Below, piece by piece: positions 31,357 to 40,380 of a stretch of DNA of 64,000 nucleotides. The DNA is taken from positions 1-64,000 of the forward strand of contig CAVGIM010000002.1 in the NCBI GenBank assembly GCA_963629575.1. Direction: 5' to 3'. How positions within the stretch are numbered: the first letter of the stretch is position 1; each line of letters begins with the position of its first letter. The notes under the pieces were generated by a model that was given only the letters and a program-made list of their open reading frames with translations, did no database searches and was not told the origin of the DNA. This DNA comes from Hallerella sp963629575 (lineage in GTDB: Bacteria > Fibrobacterota > Fibrobacteria > Fibrobacterales > Fibrobacteraceae). Both the position numbers and the translations under genes were made by a program.

Positions 31357-31886
31357 TCTGTCTCCGAACGGTTTTCGAGAATATCCTTGAACTTTAGGTT
31401 GTACTGAATCGCCTCGAACGAATCGTCCTCGACGTCCCCGGAACCGAAAATTCGGTCCACGAGTTTCGAGAGCAGGACGATAAAGGCGAAATGATGCTTT
31501 TTTCGGGAAGAGACGAGCGCATCGTCCGAGGAAGAGCCCGACATCCGATGCAGAACTTTCGCCATCGTCGAAGCGGGCAATTGGAACATGTTGCAGCACG
31601 TCGCCACCTTACCCGGAAAGCCGTAATCGGGCAAGTTTCCGGAAACGAGCCTTTCTCCGTGATCGATGCAACAAGTGGATTCATCGGGATCCATCCAGTC
31701 TTTTCGCCGTTTTTCCAGAATCTCGAGCCATAGTTTCCGCGTCTTGTCAAAGACTTCGCGACGAAACGCCATCGTCTTGTCGCTCGGAAAGAACGTGGCA
31801 AGGCAATGCGGGCAGATTCGCAAGTCAAGCCGGGAAAGTTCGACCTGTTTCGTTTCGGATTTGCAAAAAGGGCAAGAGCTGTTCAT
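31332..31886 (-). CDS. Zinc-ribbon protein, function unknown
   Basis: A 184-residue cytoplasmic protein. The N-terminus is a zinc ribbon of the zf-TFIIB kind: CPFC (about 5-8) and CPHC (about 26-29), followed by FFPSDKTMAFRREVFD. Two further Cys pairs (STCCID, ATCCNM, about 72 and 97) could bind a second metal. The second half is helical. It is the first gene of the set with the two membrane proteins and the permease. It starts only 29 bases from the divergent cnoX-like gene, so the two promoters must overlap each other or the genes. Confidence 0.72.
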   Translation of the reverse strand: MNSSCPFCKSETKQVELSRLDLRICPHCLATFFPSDKTMAFRREVFDKTRKLWLEILEKRRKDWMDPDESTCCIDHGERLVSGNLPDYGFPGKVATCCNMFQLPASTMAKVLHRMSGSSSDDALVSSRKKHHFAFIVLLSKLVDRIFGSGDVEDDSFEAIQYNLKFKDILENRSETEWQNASQS

Positions 31887-31915
31887 CGTTCCCTGAAAAT
31901 AGTAAATTTTGAACC

Positions 31916-32737
31916 ATGGCAAAAGTAATCTCCGTTACAGTACAAAATTTTCAGACCGAGGTGATGCAAGAAGCGGAAACCCGGCCGGTCGTTCTCACTT
32001 TCGCTTCGTCCCAAATGCCGGAATGCGCCGGTTACAACGCAACGCTGGAAAAGCTCTCCGCGGATCTGGACTTTACGCTTGGCGAAATAGACCTGGACAC
32101 GCCGGACAACATGGCTTTCGTCCAGACGTTTCGGATTCAGTCGCTTCCGTTCGTCGTCGTTCTTTCCAAGGGAGAAATGGCAGACGCCATCCAGGGGACC
32201 CTTTCGGAAGAGGAGCTCGCGAAACGGCTTTCGCCTTTTTTCGTTTCGAAAGAGGAACGTCAAAAAATGGCAATCGAGGAATCGGTCGCAAGCGGAAACT
32301 TCAAGGAAGCCAAGGCGGCGATCGAAGCGGAACTCGAAAGAAAATCCGACGACCATTTCAAGATTCTGCTCGCGAAATGCGAACTGGGCCTTGACAATGC
32401 CGAAAGGGCCAAGGAAATCCTTCGGGAAATTCCGGAAAACAGTGTGGAATCCGCAAACGCCAAGTCGCTCGTCGAGCTGATGGATCTTTTGGTCGAAGCG
32501 GCAAGAACGGACACTGTCGAAGGCGACGCAAGCGCGTTCCGAAAAGCCTGCAGGGATGCCTCCCGAAAAGACTATCGCGCGGCACTCGAGGGATTTTTCC
32601 AGCTGGCGATGACAAGCCCCGAATTTCGCGACGGAGCGGCAAGAAAATCGATGCTCGTCCTGTTCCATGCGCTAGGTCCCAAGGATCCGCTCACCTGGGA
32701 ATACCGTTCCAAACTGAACACGATGCTCTTTGTCTAA
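31916..32737 (+). CDS. CnoX/YbbN-like thioredoxin-fold chaperedoxin
   Basis: A 273-residue protein with an N-terminal thioredoxin fold (about 1-108; RIQSLPFVVVL carries the cis-proline) and a C-terminal helical repeat region of the YbbN tetratricopeptide kind (about 112-273). In place of WCGPC it has SSQMPEC, so only the second cysteine remains, as in E. coli CnoX. That protein holds unfolding clients under chlorine stress and passes them to GroEL or DnaK. It is the first gene of a 12-gene plus-strand block. TAAATT lies 7 bases before the ATG, with no Shine-Dalgarno. Confidence 0.85.
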   Translation: MAKVISVTVQNFQTEVMQEAETRPVVLTFASSQMPECAGYNATLEKLSADLDFTLGEIDLDTPDNMAFVQTFRIQSLPFVVVLSKGEMADAIQGTLSEEELAKRLSPFFVSKEERQKMAIEESVASGNFKEAKAAIEAELERKSDDHFKILLAKCELGLDNAERAKEILREIPENSVESANAKSLVELMDLLVEAARTDTVEGDASAFRKACRDASRKDYRAALEGFFQLAMTSPEFRDGAARKSMLVLFHALGPKDPLTWEYRSKLNTMLFV

Positions 32738-32754
32738 AACTTTTCCGAGGTTCC

Positions 32755-34212
32755 ATGCGAAAGATTCTCTTCGGGATTCTCCTGTCCATGCAATCGGCGC
32801 TTTTCGCTGTCGATTTTCCGATTCACCGGGAAGTCCTCGACAACGGTCTCACCGTCTTGCTCTATCCCAACCACCAGGCGCCGACAGTCAGCTGCCGACT
32901 GTTCTACGTGACGGGCTCCGTGAACGAGGTTCCCGGAAAATCCGGGCTCGCGCACCTGCTCGAACACGAACTTTTCAAGGGAACGAGAACGGTCGGCGTG
33001 ACGGACTTCGCAAAGGATTCCGTGCTGATGGCAAAAGAGGATTCCGTGATGCGCCTCGCCCGCGAAGCTCTCCTGAAAAAGGATTCCGCGAAAGCGAAAA
33101 AGTTCCGCGCCGAATACGATTCTCTGGTCGAAATCCAGCGGCAATTCCTGGTGAAGGAGGAACTCTGGAGCGCATACCAGCAAGCCGGTGGAACGGGGCT
33201 GAACGCTTTCACCACGGACTTGATGACCGCCTACATCGTCACGCTTCCGAAAAACCGGATCGAGCTTTTTCTCTATCTCGAAGCGGACAGGATGCAGAAC
33301 GCCATTCTTCGGGAATTCTATTCCGAGCGAGACGTTGTCCGCGAGGAACGGCGGATGCGCTACGACGACAGGCCGACGGGCCGCTACTTCGAAACGCTGA
33401 ACGGCATGGAGTTCGAAGCGTTTCCCTATCGGATTCCGACCATCGGCTGGCCATCGGACATTATGAACCTGACCCGCGAACAGGCCGCGGAGCATTACCG
33501 AAAGTATTACAAGCCGCGCAACGCGATTCTCGTTCTCGCCGGGGATCTCGATACGCTCCAGACGATGAAGCTAGTCAAGAAATATTTTGAAGACATTCCG
33601 CCCGGAGAGTCATTCTCCCCCATCACGGTTCGCGATCCGGAACAGGTCGGGGAAAAGCGGCTCACCGTTTACCGACCCGACGCCCCCAACCGAATCGACA
33701 TCGCGTTCAAGACCCCGGAAATCGGCGACGAAACGCTCTATGCGCTCGACGTGGTCGAAGGCGTTCTCAACGGGCGCTCGGGCAGGCTCTACAGGAAGCT
33801 TGTCGAAGAAAAGGGCGTCGCCACCGCGACGCGATCGGGCAACAGCGTAAACAAATACGTTTCGGAATTCTCGATTTACGTTTCGCTCAAGCCGGATGCG
33901 AATCCGGATTCCGTCGAAGCTCTCGTCTGGGAAGAACTGGAACGCCTGAAAACGGAACCCGTGTCCGAACGCGAGCTGCAAAAAGTGAAAAACCGCGCAA
34001 CGATGACACTCGTCGAAAGCTTTCAGGACATGGAAAACGTCGCGACGCAGCTCGCCTGGTACGAAATGTTCGGCGACTACCGCATTCTTCTGGACTGGCC
34101 AAAAAAGCTCGAAACCGTTACGCCGGAAAAAGTCCAGGACGCGGCAAAAAGAATATTCCGGCACCGGAACGCAACCGTCGGCAGATTGCTCAAGGGAGAT
34201 GACAGCCTATGA
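32755..34212 (+). CDS. M16 family zinc peptidase, catalytic subunit
   Basis: A secreted peptidase of 485 residues with a signal peptide (about 1-19). The inverted zinc motif HLLEH (His67, Glu70, His71) and a distal glutamate in VVREERRMRYDD (about 197) form the active site. Their spacing is about 50 residues longer than usual because of a charged helical insertion (about 84-135). M16 enzymes work as two-half chambers. The next gene supplies a half without the zinc motif, overlapping by ATGA. The periplasmic targets are unknown. Confidence 0.93.
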   Translation: MRKILFGILLSMQSALFAVDFPIHREVLDNGLTVLLYPNHQAPTVSCRLFYVTGSVNEVPGKSGLAHLLEHELFKGTRTVGVTDFAKDSVLMAKEDSVMRLAREALLKKDSAKAKKFRAEYDSLVEIQRQFLVKEELWSAYQQAGGTGLNAFTTDLMTAYIVTLPKNRIELFLYLEADRMQNAILREFYSERDVVREERRMRYDDRPTGRYFETLNGMEFEAFPYRIPTIGWPSDIMNLTREQAAEHYRKYYKPRNAILVLAGDLDTLQTMKLVKKYFEDIPPGESFSPITVRDPEQVGEKRLTVYRPDAPNRIDIAFKTPEIGDETLYALDVVEGVLNGRSGRLYRKLVEEKGVATATRSGNSVNKYVSEFSIYVSLKPDANPDSVEALVWEELERLKTEPVSERELQKVKNRATMTLVESFQDMENVATQLAWYEMFGDYRILLDWPKKLETVTPEKVQDAAKRIFRHRNATVGRLLKGDDSL

Positions 34213-35699
34213 TTTCCAGGATTCTTTTTTTCGCCATCTTCGCCTGTTCGCTCATCGCCTGTTCGGGAACTTCCAGGACACAGGAAGCTTCCCGGCCAAA
34301 AAAAACGCCGGCAGTCGAAAATCCCGCGGAAAACAAGCCGCAAGCCCCAGGTTCCTACAAGGACATTGTCTATCCCGAGTTCAGCTACACGGCACCGTTC
34401 CCGGCGGATTTCCGGGTAAAATTCGCCGACAGCGTCACGGGCTACATCCAGGAAGACAGAACGCTCCCCCTCGTTCACTTCCATGTCTTTTTCAAGGACA
34501 ACTTCGTCACGGACAGCGTTTCGAACGAAGCGGCCTACGAGCTCCTGTCTTCGATGTTCCGTCGCGGAGGTTCCACGAAGCTTTCTCCGCAAGCCCTAGA
34601 CGATTCGCTCGAATTCATCGCGGCGTCTCTCGCGGGCGCAGTCGGAACATTCCAGAGCGTCATCGGCATCGAATGCATGGCAAAGGATTTCCCGGAACTT
34701 CTTTCGCTCGCCAAGGAAGTCTTTCTTTCGCCGGCATTTGACGACAAGACGCTCGAAATCCAAAAGGCGAACGCGGCAAAGGCCTACGAGCACCGCTTCG
34801 ACACGCCATCGGGGATTCTCGCCGCATTGGACAGATTCGCCAACTACGAGCCGAATCCGCGCCTCTGGACCGCGACAGCCAACGAGTTTCGAAAAGTTTC
34901 GCGGAACGACCTGCTGAAAATCGCCAAGGACCGCTTCCACTCCGGAAGGATAGTCTTCGCAATCGCCGGGGACTTTGATCGGGATTCCATGGCAACCGCA
35001 CTTCGAGAATATTTCCGTACATGGCCCACTGACGCAAAGTCGAATACGGAGATTCCGCCGCTCCGGCTTCGGAACAAGCCCGGAATCTATCTGGTCGATA
35101 GGGAGATTTCCCAGGCGAACATTTCCATGAGCGCGCCTTTTGTCAAACGCCCTCACCCGGATTATTACCCGACCGCGGTTTCGAGCTTTATCCTCGGCGG
35201 CGGATCGTTCTCGTCGAGACTGATGTCTCGCGTGCGGTCGGACAACGGACTTGCCTACAGCATCTACAGCACGGTCGATAACGACTACCGCGACACGGGA
35301 CTCGTGACAATCGCTCTGCAGACAAAGGTCGAAAGCGCAAGCGAAGCGCTCCGTCTTGTCAAGGAAGAAACGCTAAGGCTCGCCAAGGAAGGTCCTACCG
35401 AAGCGGAACTCGAACAGGCAAAGAAAACGCTAGTCGAAAGTCTTCCAAGCCTTTTCGATTCTCCGGCAAGCACGACGGTTCTTTTCGCCAAGGGGGAACT
35501 TCTAGGCAAGAAGGATTCTCACTACATCGATTACGTGAACGAAATCAACAAGGTGACCGCGGAGCAGGTGAAGCAGATGATTGCGAAGTATTTCGCTCCG
35601 GAAAGGATGACCGTTTCCATCGTCGGTCCCGCCGACAGGCTGAAGGCCCTGGGAAACGTCACCGTCGTTCCTCTCGACAGTCTCGATTTCAGAAAGTGA
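34209..35699 (+). CDS. M16 family protein, non-catalytic partner, lipoprotein
   Basis: The 496-residue lipoprotein (lipobox LIACS, Cys about 18) has the M16 fold but lacks HxxEH. The equivalent helix reads AYELLSSMF. It retains the substrate-binding Arg/Tyr motif SRLMSRVRSDNGLAYSIYS (about 337-355), which the catalytic partner complements. This is the arrangement of PqqL/YmxG-like or mitochondrial alpha/beta pairs. It is coupled to the active subunit by ATGA (34209-34212). The lipid anchor would tether the heterodimer to a membrane. Confidence 0.9.
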   Translation: MISRILFFAIFACSLIACSGTSRTQEASRPKKTPAVENPAENKPQAPGSYKDIVYPEFSYTAPFPADFRVKFADSVTGYIQEDRTLPLVHFHVFFKDNFVTDSVSNEAAYELLSSMFRRGGSTKLSPQALDDSLEFIAASLAGAVGTFQSVIGIECMAKDFPELLSLAKEVFLSPAFDDKTLEIQKANAAKAYEHRFDTPSGILAALDRFANYEPNPRLWTATANEFRKVSRNDLLKIAKDRFHSGRIVFAIAGDFDRDSMATALREYFRTWPTDAKSNTEIPPLRLRNKPGIYLVDREISQANISMSAPFVKRPHPDYYPTAVSSFILGGGSFSSRLMSRVRSDNGLAYSIYSTVDNDYRDTGLVTIALQTKVESASEALRLVKEETLRLAKEGPTEAELEQAKKTLVESLPSLFDSPASTTVLFAKGELLGKKDSHYIDYVNEINKVTAEQVKQMIAKYFAPERMTVSIVGPADRLKALGNVTVVPLDSLDFRK

Positions 35700-35706
35700 G
35701 CCTCGA

Positions 35707-36666
35707 TTGAAATTTTTTCTATTCCTCCTTTTTGCCATTTTCTCCATCGCAAGCGCCGCAGAGACAAGGGAAGCGCTTCGGCACAATGCCTGCGCCGCGA
35801 CAAGGGAGTGTCTCGGATTCGTCCTTCCGCAGTGTTCCGAAGAAGAACTCTCCCCCGTCAAGGATATCGAATACGACAGAAATTTCTGCGCGCCTTTCGA
35901 AGACCTGAAACGACGAGGAATCGATTTGCAAAGCCCCGTCACCTTCGAAATCTTTGGACATCTCGGAAACCGCTACCGGGTTATCTACGAGACCGAGGGA
36001 AAGCTTCCCGTGAGCGGCGACATGATGAGCTACCTCTTTGACCATTTTCCGTTTACGACAGTTCTTGTCAATCTCTTCCAGGGAACCGAATATACGATTC
36101 ACTACAATTCCTCGAACCAGAGGCTTTTCAGCGGCAACAACGGGAAAAATCTTTTCGGGGACTTCTACTGGGTGCTCCAGGACAGCGCGGGAACGGAAAA
36201 AGGCTTTCACAACGTTTTCTATGGGAGCGGACGCTGCAAGATTCTCAAGTGGAATCTGCACGGAATAGCGGTCGCCATCCTGGACATGCACCCGGATCCG
36301 GCAAAAGGACAGACAAGCTACCGGTTCAAGGCCATCGTCTTTCCGGCAAACGCCGTTCTCCATTCCATTATGAAGATGGGATTTTTCCGCGACGTGGTCA
36401 ACTCCAAGATTGCGGAAATCATCAAGAACATTTCGGAATCTTCCGAAAGCTACGTTTCGGGAAACCACGCACCGGTCGATACGTCATCCGTTCTCAAGAG
36501 TCCACGCTTTGCGAAAGAGCTTGCCGAATTCCGCAAAGTCGCCGCGGGAAAGCTCAAATGGACAGTCGGCGACGCCGTCGAAAAGCGAAAGGACGCGCAA
36601 CGGCAAAAGCCCGTTTTCGTCACGGAAACCCCGATGATATTCAAACAGACAAAACCTGGAAAATAG
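35707..36666 (+). CDS. Secreted protein of unknown function
   Basis: A 319-residue protein whose only start giving a signal peptide is the TTG at 35707 (MKFFLFLLFAIFSIASAA, cleavage after about residue 18). It has cysteines in pairs near the N-terminus (NACAATRECLGFVLPQC) that could form disulfides and a beta-rich middle. A Ser/Ala-rich C-terminal part ends in QTKPGK. I do not recognise a family. It sits 7 bases after the M16 partner and 8 bases before TrmH. Confidence 0.75.
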   Translation: MKFFLFLLFAIFSIASAAETREALRHNACAATRECLGFVLPQCSEEELSPVKDIEYDRNFCAPFEDLKRRGIDLQSPVTFEIFGHLGNRYRVIYETEGKLPVSGDMMSYLFDHFPFTTVLVNLFQGTEYTIHYNSSNQRLFSGNNGKNLFGDFYWVLQDSAGTEKGFHNVFYGSGRCKILKWNLHGIAVAILDMHPDPAKGQTSYRFKAIVFPANAVLHSIMKMGFFRDVVNSKIAEIIKNISESSESYVSGNHAPVDTSSVLKSPRFAKELAEFRKVAAGKLKWTVGDAVEKRKDAQRQKPVFVTETPMIFKQTKPGK

Positions 36667-36674
36667 AAGGTCCC

Positions 36675-37355
36675 ATGTCAAACTACAACTACTCCTCTCC
36701 GGAAATGCAGGCGAAAATCGAAGAGCTCTTGCCGCGAATCACCGAGCATCGTCGCGACCTTCTGTTCAAGGTTGTACAAAATCGCACACGGCATTTCTGC
36801 ATGGTCCTCGAAGATCTTTTTGACCCGCACAACATTTCCGCGGTCATCCGGACGGCGGAAGTCTTTGGGCTTGAAGATGTCCACGTCATCGAAGAGGTGA
36901 ACCCGTACAGAATAAACAAGTCCATTTTAAAAGGATCCATCAAATGGATGGACATCTACCTGCACAAAAAGCGCAAGGCCTGTCTGGAACATCTTCGAAA
37001 AAAAGGCTACCGAATCGCGGTAGCGAGCACCAACACGGAAAATTCCGTTCTGGATTTGGACCTTTCAAGACCGACGGCATTCTATCTCGGCAGCGAATTC
37101 ACGGGGAACCATCCCGATACGCTTGCCGCAGCGGACGCGGAGTTCAAGCTTCCCCAATACGGGATTACGGAGTCCATGAACGTCTCCGTGGCCGGGGGCG
37201 TTCTGATGTGCTACCTAGACCATTTCATGAGGCAAAAAGGACGGGAAACGTACACCCTTCCCCCGGAAGAGCGAGACGAGCTTCTCCTCGACTGGCTCAA
37301 ACGGCACTTAAACGACGAAAGCGCTTCGAGTTCCGTCAAGCGCATTGACGAATAA
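36675..37355 (+). CDS. trmH: TrmH-family RNA 2'-O-methyltransferase
   Basis: A SPOUT methyltransferase of 226 residues. Motif 1 is PHNISAVIRTAEVFGLEDVHVIE (Asn and Arg catalytic, about 47-56), motif 2 is FYLGSEFTG and motif 3 is ITESMNVSVAGGVLMCY. The pattern fits TrmH, which makes Gm18 in tRNA, more than RlmB, because it lacks an N-terminal substrate domain. The start at 36675 (MSNYNYSS) follows AGAAGG by four bases. A longer in-frame opening overlaps the previous gene and is not real. Confidence 0.9.
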   Translation: MSNYNYSSPEMQAKIEELLPRITEHRRDLLFKVVQNRTRHFCMVLEDLFDPHNISAVIRTAEVFGLEDVHVIEEVNPYRINKSILKGSIKWMDIYLHKKRKACLEHLRKKGYRIAVASTNTENSVLDLDLSRPTAFYLGSEFTGNHPDTLAAADAEFKLPQYGITESMNVSVAGGVLMCYLDHFMRQKGRETYTLPPEERDELLLDWLKRHLNDESASSSVKRIDE

Positions 37356-37373
37356 ACTAAATTGACTTTTGCG

Positions 37374-38282
37374 ATGAAAAAGAATACCAGTTTATATCTC
37401 GCCGTCGGACTAGTTGTCCTCCTGTCCCTCATCATCCTGATTTTCGGGCTGTTCTTCCTGAACGACAAGGATCCGCGCGAAGTCTTCGACACTTACTGTC
37501 TGCGCTTTCCGCAAGTGAGCACCTTGACGCTCGACGATCCGGTAAAAATCAATGGCGTCAAGCTTGGAAAGGTCGAAAGCATCTACCTGTCGGGAAACCG
37601 CGTATTGGTCATCGTCCGAATCCGAAACGACGTGAAAATTCCCGTCGGCTCCGAAATCCGGGTGCAGAACATCGGCATCATGGGAGAGCGGCAAATCGGA
37701 ATCATCCTGCACGATTCCTCGGAGCATTACGCTCCGGGCGACACGATCGACGGACAGTTCGACGCGGGAATCGCGGAAGCCCTGGGTCTTGCCGGCGAAA
37801 TCATCGATTCGACAAAGATCCTCATCACCTCTGTCCACCAGGCAATGGACTCCACCATCGCAAACCCCGAATTTCGAAAGCAGTTCAAGACGATGATGGA
37901 CAAGGCGGAAAGTCTGGAAGACAGGCTTTCGAGAATGCTCGCCGATGCGGATCCGCAAATTAGAAAGAGCCTGGACAACCTCAACTCGGCAACCACCAAG
38001 GTAAACACGTTGCTCGATACGACGTCCGCCCCCATCGGAGAGCTTCTGTCGGACGCGAGCGGCCTCATGAAGGACGCGGGAAACGTTCTCGGGAAGCTGG
38101 ATTCCGTTACCGATCGGCTAGCGGGCATCACCGGGAAATTGCAGGCAAGGGACAACACGGCGGGAATCCTTCTGAACGACCGCACGCTTCACGACGACTT
38201 GGTCAAGACGCTACACTCCGCAGACAGTCTTTTCAAAATCATCCTCCAGGACGGTCTCGACGTCAATCTGGACCTCTTCTAG
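37374..38282 (+). CDS. mlaD: MlaD/MCE-domain lipid transport protein
   Basis: A 302-residue protein with one N-terminal membrane helix (about 9-28), an MCE domain (about 33-125; KINGVKLGKVESIYL, IMGERQIGI) and a long helical C-terminal part (about 150-300). In hexameric MCE rings this part forms a bridge across the periplasm. It is the substrate-binding ring of a phospholipid transporter. The permease MlaE is at 23002-23787 and no ATPase is seen. The start is the ATG at 37374. Confidence 0.92.
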   Translation: MKKNTSLYLAVGLVVLLSLIILIFGLFFLNDKDPREVFDTYCLRFPQVSTLTLDDPVKINGVKLGKVESIYLSGNRVLVIVRIRNDVKIPVGSEIRVQNIGIMGERQIGIILHDSSEHYAPGDTIDGQFDAGIAEALGLAGEIIDSTKILITSVHQAMDSTIANPEFRKQFKTMMDKAESLEDRLSRMLADADPQIRKSLDNLNSATTKVNTLLDTTSAPIGELLSDASGLMKDAGNVLGKLDSVTDRLAGITGKLQARDNTAGILLNDRTLHDDLVKTLHSADSLFKIILQDGLDVNLDLF

Positions 38283-38300
38283 CCTTATCGGGTAAAATCT

Positions 38301-38576
38301 ATGCATAGCAGAGAAATCGTTGTCACAAACAAGCTCGGCGTACACGCGCGCCCGGCGGGAATGATTGTCGATATCACCGGGAAATCCAAAAGCGACATCA
38401 CCTTGGAATACGAAGGAACCAAGGTAAACGCGAAGAGCATTCTCAACGTGATGATGCTCGCCATAACGCCGGGTTCCACCGTAAGGTTCATCGCAAGCGG
38501 CGAAGACGAAGAACAGGTTCTCGACCAGCTCGAACAACTTTTCCGCGAAAATTTCTATGAAGACCAAAACGGCTGA
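38301..38576 (+). CDS. ptsH: Phosphocarrier protein HPr
   Basis: A 91-residue HPr with the active-site His15 in GVHARPAG and a Ser46 in AKSILNVMML, the site used by HPr kinase/phosphorylase. It accepts phosphate from enzyme I. It overlaps ptsI by 20 bases, so the two are coupled. No sugar-specific enzyme II is in the window. The pair may serve a regulatory PTS or a distant transporter. Confidence 0.95.
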   Translation: MHSREIVVTNKLGVHARPAGMIVDITGKSKSDITLEYEGTKVNAKSILNVMMLAITPGSTVRFIASGEDEEQVLDQLEQLFRENFYEDQNG

Positions 38577-40380
38577 GAAACAGAAAATCCGCACCGTCCT
38601 TGTCGGAGTGGCCGCGTCTCCCGGTTACGCCTACGGACATGTTCGAAAAATCGAGAGCAGGAAGTTTTCCCTGGATTCTTCCGCGCTTCCGGAAAGCGCC
38701 CTCGCCGCCGAAGAGGAACGGTTTGTCAAGGCGGTCGAAACGACCTCGAAAGAAATCGAGGAACTGAAAAAAGTGACGACGGAACGTCTCGGGGAAAGCG
38801 AAAGCCGGATCTTCGATTCCCATCTGATGATGCTCAAGGACGCCATGTTGCTCGCGCCTATCGTTTCGAGCATTCGCAAGGAAGCCCACAACGCGCGCTG
38901 GGCGGTTCACAGCACGCTTTCCGCCCTGATTACGCAGTTCGAGAACAGCAAGAGCGAAATCATGCGAGAACGCTCCTCGGACTTGAAGGAACTTTACAAC
39001 CGGCTGCTTTCCGCGCTCGAAGAAACAGCGCCCAAGCGCGCCGAAAGAAAATCTTCGGGCCCCGCGATCATCATCTCGCATGAACTCACTCCGGGCATGC
39101 TGATGTCCATCGAAAAGGAAGAAGTTCTCGGCTTCGCCACGGATATCGGCGGACGGACAAGCCACATTTCGATTCTCGCCCGGGCGATGCAGCTCCCGGC
39201 CGTTTCCGGTCTGCGAAACATTTCCCTGCTCATCGAAGAAGACGATTCGCTCTTCATCGACGGTACGGGCGGCATGGTCATCATCAATCCAAACGAAGAT
39301 GACCTGAACCGCTTCAAGGAAAAGCTCGCCGTTTACAACAAGCAGAAGCAGGAGCTTTTCACGATGCGGCAGCTCGAGCCGATGACGCTCGACGGCAAGT
39401 ACATCACGCTCCAGGCAAATATCGAGCTTCCCATCGAATCGGAATCCGTTCTCGACTTTGGCGCGACGGGAATCGGTCTCTACCGTTCGGAATTTCTGTT
39501 CTTTCGAAAGGGAACGCCTACCTGCGAAGAACAGGCGGCGGCCTATGCGCACATTTTAAAACGGCTAGATCCGTACCCGGTCGTCATCAGGACGCTCGAT
39601 GCAGGCGGCGACAAGCTCGTGTCGGACATTTCCGCAACGGACGAGGCGAACCCGTTCATGGGATGGCGTTCCATCCGCGTGTGTCTTTCCCGCAAGGACC
39701 TTTTCAAGGAACAGTTGCGCGCCCTTCTTCTCGCCAGCCGGTCAGGACACTTGCGCATCATGTTCCCCATGATAAGCAGCGTAAACGAACTGCGCGAGGC
39801 GAAAAAGCTTTACCAGGAATGCCGGACCAAGCTTCTCAACGAAGGCTACACCCTGCCGGAAGTAAAGCTCGGTTGCATGATCGAAGTTCCCGCCGCAGTC
39901 ATGATGGTCGATGTTCTCGCCAAGGAAGTCGACTTTTTCAGCATCGGTACAAACGATCTCATCCAGTTTACGCTCGCCGTTGACCGTACAAACGAACTCA
40001 TCGCGAACCTGTTCGAACCTCACCACCCCGCGGTTCTCAACATGATAGACCGGACTGTCCGGGCTGCACATCACGAGGGAATTCCCGTATGCGTCTGTGG
40101 CGAAATGAGCTCGGATCCGCTATCGACTCTTGTCCTTGTCGGCCTGGGCGTTGACGAACTTTCCATGACGCCATGGAGCATTATGGAATGCAAGAAAATC
40201 ATTCGATCCGTGAATTACGAAGACGTCAAGGCGACCGCGCGAACCGTTCTCAAGATGGATACGGCGGCAAGCGTCAACCGCTATCTCCGACAGAAATACC
40301 TGCAGATGATTATCGATCTCGGAATTTCGAGTTTTATCACCTCGCACGAGGTCAAGAATCCGCTGGATAAAGATGCTTAA
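38557..40380 (+). CDS. ptsI: PTS enzyme I (phosphoenolpyruvate-protein phosphotransferase)
   Basis: A 607-residue enzyme I. The HPr-binding helical domain comes first, then GGRTSHISILAR with the phosphorylated His203, the PEP-binding barrel with RTLDAGGDK and GTNDLIQF, and CGEMSSDP at the C-terminus. It moves phosphate from PEP to HPr in the cytoplasm. About 30 residues longer than E. coli EI, with a basic N-terminus. It overlaps ptsH at the start and the next gene by 8 bases at the end. Confidence 0.97.
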   Translation: MKTKTAEKQKIRTVLVGVAASPGYAYGHVRKIESRKFSLDSSALPESALAAEEERFVKAVETTSKEIEELKKVTTERLGESESRIFDSHLMMLKDAMLLAPIVSSIRKEAHNARWAVHSTLSALITQFENSKSEIMRERSSDLKELYNRLLSALEETAPKRAERKSSGPAIIISHELTPGMLMSIEKEEVLGFATDIGGRTSHISILARAMQLPAVSGLRNISLLIEEDDSLFIDGTGGMVIINPNEDDLNRFKEKLAVYNKQKQELFTMRQLEPMTLDGKYITLQANIELPIESESVLDFGATGIGLYRSEFLFFRKGTPTCEEQAAAYAHILKRLDPYPVVIRTLDAGGDKLVSDISATDEANPFMGWRSIRVCLSRKDLFKEQLRALLLASRSGHLRIMFPMISSVNELREAKKLYQECRTKLLNEGYTLPEVKLGCMIEVPAAVMMVDVLAKEVDFFSIGTNDLIQFTLAVDRTNELIANLFEPHHPAVLNMIDRTVRAAHHEGIPVCVCGEMSSDPLSTLVLVGLGVDELSMTPWSIMECKKIIRSVNYEDVKATARTVLKMDTAASVNRYLRQKYLQMIIDLGISSFITSHEVKNPLDKDA

